64,000 nucleotides of DNA from an uncultured Duncaniella sp. Lineage in GTDB: Bacteria > Bacteroidota > Bacteroidia > Bacteroidales > Muribaculaceae. The notes beneath the pieces were generated by a model. It worked only from the letters and a program-made list of their open reading frames with translations. It was not told the DNA's origin and ran no database searches. The translations under genes and the position numbers were made by a program. Shown here piece after piece: positions 59,092-64,000 of this stretch. Each line of letters begins with the position of its first letter. The first letter of the stretch is position 1. The stretch lies in NCBI GenBank assembly GCA_910589485.1, contig CAJUSW010000011.1, positions 62,001 to 126,000 on the forward strand. The letters are read 5' to 3'.

Positions 59092-60606
59092 ATGGCAAAA
59101 AAAGCATTGTTAATGATCCTCGACGGCTGGGGAATCGGCAATCACTCCAAGAGCGATGCCATCTACTCCACCGCCACCCCCTACTGGGATTATCTTATGA
59201 ATACTTATCCTCACAGCGAGCTCCAGGCTTCGGGTGAGAATGTGGGATTGCCCGACGGACAGATGGGTAATTCCGAGGTAGGCCACCTCAATATCGGTGC
59301 CGGCCGCGTGGTCTATCAGGATCTCGTGAAGATCAACAAGGCTTGTGCCGACAAATCCATCCTCAATAACCCCGAGATCGTGAGCGCATTCTCCTATGCC
59401 CGCGACAACGGCAAGGCCATCCACTTCATGGGCCTCACCAGCGACGGCGGCGTTCACTCTTCGCTCGACCACCTCTATGCCCTCTGCGACATCGCCAAGG
59501 AATATGGTCTCGAGAAGGTGTACATCCACTGCTTCATGGACGGCCGTGACACCGACCCCCGTAGCGGCAAAGGATTCATCGAGGCTCTCCAGGCCCATTG
59601 CGCCAAGAGCGCCGGCTCCATCGCGTCGATCATTGGCCGTTACTATGCCATGGACCGCGACAAGCGTTGGGAGCGCGTGAAGGTTGCTTACGATCTTCTC
59701 GTAAACGGTGAGGGCAAGCAGGCTACCGACATGGTTAAGGCCGTGGAGGAGAGCTATGCCGAAGGCGTGACCGACGAGTTCATCAAGCCCATCAACAATT
59801 CCACCGTCGACGGCTCCATCAAGGAGGGCGATGCCGTTATATTCTTCAACTACCGCAACGACCGTGCCAAGGAGCTTACCATCGCTCTCACCCAGCACGA
59901 CATCCCCGAGGCCGACATGAAGGTCATCCCCGGTCTCCAGTACTATTGCATGACCCCCTACGATGCTTCATTCACCGGTGTTCACATCCTTTTCCCCAAG
60001 GAGAATGTGGAGAACACTCTCGGCGAGTATCTCTCGAGCGAGGGCAAGAAGCAGCTTCACATCGCCGAGACCGAGAAGTATGCCCACGTGACATTCTTCT
60101 TCAACGGTGGACGCGAGGCTCCCTACGAAGGCGAGGAGCGCATCCTCGTGGCTTCCCCCAAGGTTGCCACCTACGACCTCAAGCCCGAGATGAGCGCTTA
60201 TGAGGTTAAGGACAAGCTCGTTGAGGCTATCAAGTCGCAGGAGTTTGATTTCATCGTGGTTAACTATGCCAACGGCGACATGGTAGGCCACACCGGTGTT
60301 TACGAGGCCATCTGCAAGGCTGTAAAGGCTGTTGACGAGTGCGTGAAGGATACCGTTGAGGCTGCCAAGGCTGCCGGCTACGAGACCATCATCATCGCCG
60401 ACCACGGCAATGCCGACAATGCCATCAACGCCGACGGCACTCCCAACACCGCCCACTCGCTCAACCCCGTGCCCTGCGTGTTCGTTACCGACCGCAAGGA
60501 CGCTCATGTCGAGAACGGCCGTCTTGCCGACGTCGCTCCCACAATGCTTTCCATCATGGGGCTTCCCCAGCCCTCCGAGATGACCGGCCACTCGCTCATA
60601 GGCTGA
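59092..60606 (+). CDS. gpmI: 2,3-bisphosphoglycerate-independent phosphoglycerate mutase
   Basis: A 504-residue metalloenzyme interconverting 3- and 2-phosphoglycerate. The alkaline-phosphatase-fold metal site starts with ALLMILDGWGIG (Asp11); the phosphoserine nucleophile is in GQMGNSEVGHLNIGAGR (Ser61). The DGRDTDPRSG and IGRYYAMDRDKRWERV blocks belong to the transferase domain, and IIADHGNADN and TAHSLNPVPC complete the metal ligands. Full-length and single-copy in the window, with a strong terminator downstream. Confidence 0.97.
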   Translation: MAKKALLMILDGWGIGNHSKSDAIYSTATPYWDYLMNTYPHSELQASGENVGLPDGQMGNSEVGHLNIGAGRVVYQDLVKINKACADKSILNNPEIVSAFSYARDNGKAIHFMGLTSDGGVHSSLDHLYALCDIAKEYGLEKVYIHCFMDGRDTDPRSGKGFIEALQAHCAKSAGSIASIIGRYYAMDRDKRWERVKVAYDLLVNGEGKQATDMVKAVEESYAEGVTDEFIKPINNSTVDGSIKEGDAVIFFNYRNDRAKELTIALTQHDIPEADMKVIPGLQYYCMTPYDASFTGVHILFPKENVENTLGEYLSSEGKKQLHIAETEKYAHVTFFFNGGREAPYEGEERILVASPKVATYDLKPEMSAYEVKDKLVEAIKSQEFDFIVVNYANGDMVGHTGVYEAICKAVKAVDECVKDTVEAAKAAGYETIIIADHGNADNAINADGTPNTAHSLNPVPCVFVTDRKDAHVENGRLADVAPTMLSIMGLPQPSEMTGHSLIG

Positions 60607-60630
60607 TCATAGCGCACGATACATAAATTC

Positions 60631-60667
60631 ACTCGGCCCGCAGATGAAAACCACCTGCGGGCCGAGT
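60631..60667 (+). terminator. Terminator after gpmI
   Basis: Perfect 13-bp GC-rich stem (60631-60643 with 60655-60667) followed by CTTTTATTAT. Confidence 0.85.
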
Positions 60668-60708
60668 CTTTTATTATACAGGACCCTCGAAGTCCTTGTT
60701 ATGTACTA

Positions 60709-61917
60709 TCAGATATGCAGCTTGTGGCCCATGCGCTCCTGCTTGGTGAGCATGTAGCGGCGGTTGTACTTGTTGGCGGGGATCTCCATGGGTACATTCT
60801 CCACCACTTCGAGTCCGAATCCCTCCAGACCCTTGCGCTTCACGGGATTGTTGGTGATGAGGCGCATTTTCTGTATGCCGAGCATGCGAAGTATCTGAGC
60901 GCCCACGCCATAGTCGCGCTCATCGGCTTTGTGGCCGAGGTGCAGGTTGGCGTCCACGGTGTCGAGGCCCTCCTCCTGGAGCTTGTAGGCCTTGATCTTC
61001 TCCATGAGGCCTATGCCACGGCCCTCCTGGTTGAGATAGAGGATACATCCGTTGCCCTCCTTCTCGATCATCTCCATGGCCTTGTGAAGCTGTTCGCCAC
61101 AGTCGCAGCGCATGGAGCCGAATATGTCGCCGGTTGCACATGATGAGTGCACACGCACCAGCACAGGTGTCTCGGGGGTAAGCTCGCCCTTGATGAGCGC
61201 TATGTGCTCCAGGCCGTTGCTCTTCTGCTTGAAGGGGATGAGACGGAAATGTCCGTAGGCGGTGGGCATGTCCACCTCCACGCCCTTCTCCACGAGCGAT
61301 TCGGTGCGCAGGCGGTAGGCTATGAGATCGCGGATAGATATTAGTTTCAGTCCCCACTCATCGGCATGTTTTCTCAGCTGAGGCAGGCGTGCCATCGTAC
61401 CGTCGGGGTTGAGGATCTCGATGAGCGATGCGGCAGGACTGAGACCGGCGAGGCGGGCCAGGTCGATCGAGGCCTCGGTGTGGCCGGGACGGCGCAACAC
61501 GCCGGCATCCTGGGCATACAGCGGGTGCACGTGGCCGGGACGGCCGAAGTCCGAGGGCTTGCGTGTCGGGTCGGCAAGGGCGCGTATGGTGGCGGCGCGG
61601 TCGTGGGCCGACACGCCGGTGGTGCATCCGGGCAGGAGGTCGACGGTGACGGTGAACGGTGTGCCCAGCATCGAGGTATTATCCTCCACCTGATGGTCAA
61701 GCTTCAGCTCGGCGCAACGCGAGAGGGTGAGAGGTGCGCACAGTTCGCCGCGCGCGTTGGTGATCATGAAATTGACATGCTCGGGAGTCACTTTCTCGGC
61801 CGCGATGATGAGGTCGCCCTCATTTTCGCGGTCCTCATCGTCAACCACTATCACGAAACGACCTTCGCGGAAGTCGGCGATTGCTTCTTCGATTGTATCA
61901 AGCTTTATCTTTTCCAT
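60709..61917 (-). CDS. ribBA: Bifunctional DHBP synthase/GTP cyclohydrolase II
   Basis: A 402-residue riboflavin-pathway enzyme. The N-terminal domain (1-~200) has FVIVVDDEDRENEGDLIIAA and GCTTGVSAHDRAATI, GRPGHVHPLYAQDAGVLRRPGHTEA of 3,4-dihydroxy-2-butanone 4-phosphate synthase. The C-terminal domain has the zinc-binding VHSSCATGDIFGSMRCDCG and YLNQEGRGIGL of GTP cyclohydrolase II. The start overlaps the lptF stop by 20 bp, so the two are co-transcribed. No FMN riboswitch is visible upstream. Confidence 0.97.
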   Translation of the reverse strand: MEKIKLDTIEEAIADFREGRFVIVVDDEDRENEGDLIIAAEKVTPEHVNFMITNARGELCAPLTLSRCAELKLDHQVEDNTSMLGTPFTVTVDLLPGCTTGVSAHDRAATIRALADPTRKPSDFGRPGHVHPLYAQDAGVLRRPGHTEASIDLARLAGLSPAASLIEILNPDGTMARLPQLRKHADEWGLKLISIRDLIAYRLRTESLVEKGVEVDMPTAYGHFRLIPFKQKSNGLEHIALIKGELTPETPVLVRVHSSCATGDIFGSMRCDCGEQLHKAMEMIEKEGNGCILYLNQEGRGIGLMEKIKAYKLQEEGLDTVDANLHLGHKADERDYGVGAQILRMLGIQKMRLITNNPVKRKGLEGFGLEVVENVPMEIPANKYNRRYMLTKQERMGHKLHI

Positions 61918-63820
61918 TCTGTATGAGTTTTATTAGTTGTGAGGAGACATCGTTGACCGTAGTGAGATCATGGCGCAACTGTTTCTGCGTGTACCGGCCA
62001 TAGAGCCATATGGGGATCCCGACGGGGAACAATGCTATCATCGTATTGCTAATCCACGGAGTGCGCGAGGGTTCCAGGAACCATAGCGACCTGAGCACAG
62101 GCATATCCATGAGTTTGAGGATGACCATCTTGTCGCGCGAGTTGGAAAGGCGTTCCACCAGATATTCCTGATAGTCGCGCAGGGCGTGGAGCGAATCGCG
62201 GTCATATCCCTTGCGCCAATAGGCGAGATACGACTGGCGCGCCGGGTTCTCGGCCAGATATTTCTCGGTCATCGCCTTGAGTTCGCCGAGCTTGGCCACG
62301 GCCAGTTCGGGGCGCACCTCCTCCATCACTATATCCTTCATCTCAATCGAGCGGGTCTGGGTGATGCCGAGGAAGCGGCGGAAGAAGTTGAGATAGGCGT
62401 CCTTATTGAATACGGCCGAGTCATTGACGGCCTTGTAAGTAAAGAATATACCCATCGGCAACAGCACCGCGGCACTGAGCCACATGCCCTGCCACACCGG
62501 CCACTTGCCGTCGCGGGCCAGCTTGTAGCCCATATTGTCGATGATGTAGTAGAATATGAACAGGAACACCGAGATAACGAGCGGTGTGCCCAGGCCTCCT
62601 TTGCGGATGATGGCTCCGAGCGGGGCGCCGATGAAGAAGAAGATGATGCACGCAAACGAGAGGGTGAATTTCTTCATCAGCTCGATCGAGTGGCGGCGTA
62701 TCGACCTCTTGTCGTCAGCCATGGTGAGGTTGCGGTACTCGTATTCCTGCCTGTTGCGCTGGGCGCGTGACAGAGCCGTCTGCAGATGGTTGAGATATAC
62801 GCCCGAGGAGGATCCGCGGAACACTGAATCCACGTCGATGGGTCTTGACATCTGTACCTCGGGGGTAGGTATGTAGGTCTGGTTGCCTACACTGTCGGTC
62901 TCGATGTTGAACGGTATCACGTTCATGTGGGGAGTTGAGCGCAGAGAGGTGGCATATTCATTGCCGACGGAGTCGACGCGGTGCTGCACCGAGTCGATGG
63001 TGGCCTGCAGCTCGGCCATGTTCTTGCCTACATACTGGTTGCGCATCCCCTGCTCGTCCATGCGGTTGAAGTTGGCGTCAAACGGCACCATGATCTCCTT
63101 TACGTCGAAGGTCTCGCGCCGGTAGGGGACATTCTTCATGCCTGAGGCCGCATCCTTAAGGTTCTCGAACGACTCTCCGGTCCACAGCTCCAGGAACAGG
63201 TGGGTCTTGTCGGGGGTGATGCTCATTTTGCCCGAGTCGGCCAGTATGATCGATGAGTTTTCAAATCCGCGTGACACGTCATATATCATCATGTCATACA
63301 GCACGCCTGTCTCGCGGTTCTTGGTGTCAACAAATAGGTTGTAGCCCGGTATCTGGTCGTAGAACACCCCTTCGGGGATCTCCAGTTCGGGCGATTTCTG
63401 CTTCACGGAGTAGAGCAGAGTATACATCTTGGTCTGCGCCACGGGGAGGACGTTGTTCTGAAAGAAAAACGCGCCTATGGCTATGAATACCATCAGCACA
63501 ATCAGCGGGGCCATGGTGCGGATCAGTGATATGCCCGAGGCTTTCATGGCTGTGAGCTCGAAATTCTCGCCCAGGTTGCCGAATATCATCAGCGAAGCGA
63601 GAAGTATGGCCAGCGGGAGTGCCATAGGCACCATGGTGAGGGCCGCGTAGAAGAACAGCTCGGAGATGATGTCGACCCCGAGGCCCTTGCCGACGAGCTC
63701 GTCTATGTAACGCCACAGAAATTGCATAAGCACGATGAAAAGGCATATACAGAATGTCATCATGAACAGAGGCAGAAAGCTCTGCAGGATGAATAGGTCC
63801 ATGCGCTTGATCCGTAGCAC
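61898..63820 (-). CDS. LptF/LptG-family LPS export permease
   Basis: A 640-residue inner-membrane protein of the YjgP/YjgQ family. It begins IKRMDLFILQSFLPLFMMTFCICLF; six membrane helices are arranged as three N-terminal and three C-terminal (IIFFFIGAPLGAIIRKGGLG between) around a long periplasmic beta-jellyroll (about 130-380). A ~200-residue C-terminal extension (TQTRSIEMKDIVMEEVRPELA onward), ending in another membrane segment and a basic tail, is longer than proteobacterial LptF and typical for Bacteroidetes. It moves LPS to the periplasmic bridge (known for the family). Confidence 0.92.
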   Translation of the reverse strand: MLRIKRMDLFILQSFLPLFMMTFCICLFIVLMQFLWRYIDELVGKGLGVDIISELFFYAALTMVPMALPLAILLASLMIFGNLGENFELTAMKASGISLIRTMAPLIVLMVFIAIGAFFFQNNVLPVAQTKMYTLLYSVKQKSPELEIPEGVFYDQIPGYNLFVDTKNRETGVLYDMMIYDVSRGFENSSIILADSGKMSITPDKTHLFLELWTGESFENLKDAASGMKNVPYRRETFDVKEIMVPFDANFNRMDEQGMRNQYVGKNMAELQATIDSVQHRVDSVGNEYATSLRSTPHMNVIPFNIETDSVGNQTYIPTPEVQMSRPIDVDSVFRGSSSGVYLNHLQTALSRAQRNRQEYEYRNLTMADDKRSIRRHSIELMKKFTLSFACIIFFFIGAPLGAIIRKGGLGTPLVISVFLFIFYYIIDNMGYKLARDGKWPVWQGMWLSAAVLLPMGIFFTYKAVNDSAVFNKDAYLNFFRRFLGITQTRSIEMKDIVMEEVRPELAVAKLGELKAMTEKYLAENPARQSYLAYWRKGYDRDSLHALRDYQEYLVERLSNSRDKMVILKLMDMPVLRSLWFLEPSRTPWISNTMIALFPVGIPIWLYGRYTQKQLRHDLTTVNDVSSQLIKLIQNGKDKA

Positions 63821-63879
63821 TGCTTTATACTGTGGGGATATGAGGGTTAATCGTTATGATGAATGTGTCATTGGCTACA

Positions 63880-63922
63880 AAAGGACAAAAGTTCCCGCGT
63901 TCATGGGTAACTTTTGTCCTTT
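63880..63922. terminator. Long hairpin at the right edge
   Basis: AAAGGACAAAAGTT/AACTTTTGTCCTTT (63880-63893 with 63909-63922), extended inward by CCC/GGG with one bulged T. It is upstream of lptF and may terminate a gene beyond the window or be the end of a repeat. Confidence 0.5.
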
Positions 63923-64000
63923 CTGTATCTCGGTTATTTACGACACATTATCGTGAATAGTCACTTAGAGTAATTGGCTGGTGAGAGGTGGTTCCTGCCC

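Noticed and set aside
60607..61920. FMN riboswitch controlling ribBA
   Set aside because: ribBA starts inside the end of lptF, so there is no room for the element, and none was seen upstream of lptF in the visible sequence.
1..64000. CRISPR array, tRNA or rRNA genes
   Set aside because: No regularly spaced direct repeats with unique spacers, cloverleaf sequences or rRNA-conserved blocks were noticed on either strand.

Overview
The window looks like a chromosome segment of a gut Bacteroidales, probably Muribaculaceae-like (inference). The G+C-rich coding sequence, the many SusC/TonB-type receptors and TlpA proteins, families largely restricted to Bacteroidetes (DUF4294, DUF4876, DUF6850, DUF3943, PCMD, the alternative GlmU) and dozens of TAnnTTTG promoter boxes (the Bacteroidetes sigma-ABfr -7 element, sometimes with TTTG 19-20 bp upstream) all agree. 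No rRNA, tRNA, CRISPR array, integrase or transposase was seen.

Layout. 1-3607 (minus): alternative GlmU, aminotransferase and a U32/TrhP-type protein cut by the left edge. 3608-7446: an A+T-rich accessory island with a three-gene HEPN / unknown / SecB-like operon that looks like a toxin-antitoxin-chaperone module, and three small plus-strand genes for envelope or unknown proteins. 7447-14994: GH28 pectinase, a TonB receptor, a lipoprotein and a large thioredoxin-fold protein. 14995-16836: an orphan 254-aa gene surrounded by perfect inverted copies of a 58-bp repeat. 16837-29976: mostly housekeeping (nadB, DUF4294, TlpA, a DXS-like enzyme, TSCPD, GH3, mgtE, rsmA). 29990-30392: a structured, terminator-ended transcript on the plus strand that I could not identify. 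30395-32875: MmcQ/YjbR, then an HxlR regulator divergent from two NTF2-like proteins and a flavin reductase, with a palindromic operator between them.

34056-44584 is the most striking block: one tight minus-strand operon encoding a TonB receptor, a DUF4876 lipoprotein, a DUF6850 beta-barrel and two paralogous secreted caspase-fold (C25/gingipain-like) proteins with HEAT-like tails. A membrane kinase-like gene that lacks the phospho-acceptor histidine is divergent from it. It resembles a nutrient-uptake locus in which proteases take the place of glycosidases.

46259-64000: cinA and tsaD overlapping, an OmpA-type lipoprotein, a 56-aa membrane protein, an AlkD-like protein, a POT peptide transporter, small envelope genes, an operon of PCMD protein, outer-membrane barrel and phosphoethanolamine transferase, a two-domain ABC ATPase, gpmI, and lptF-ribBA. 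Intrinsic terminators with long perfect stems close many of the units.
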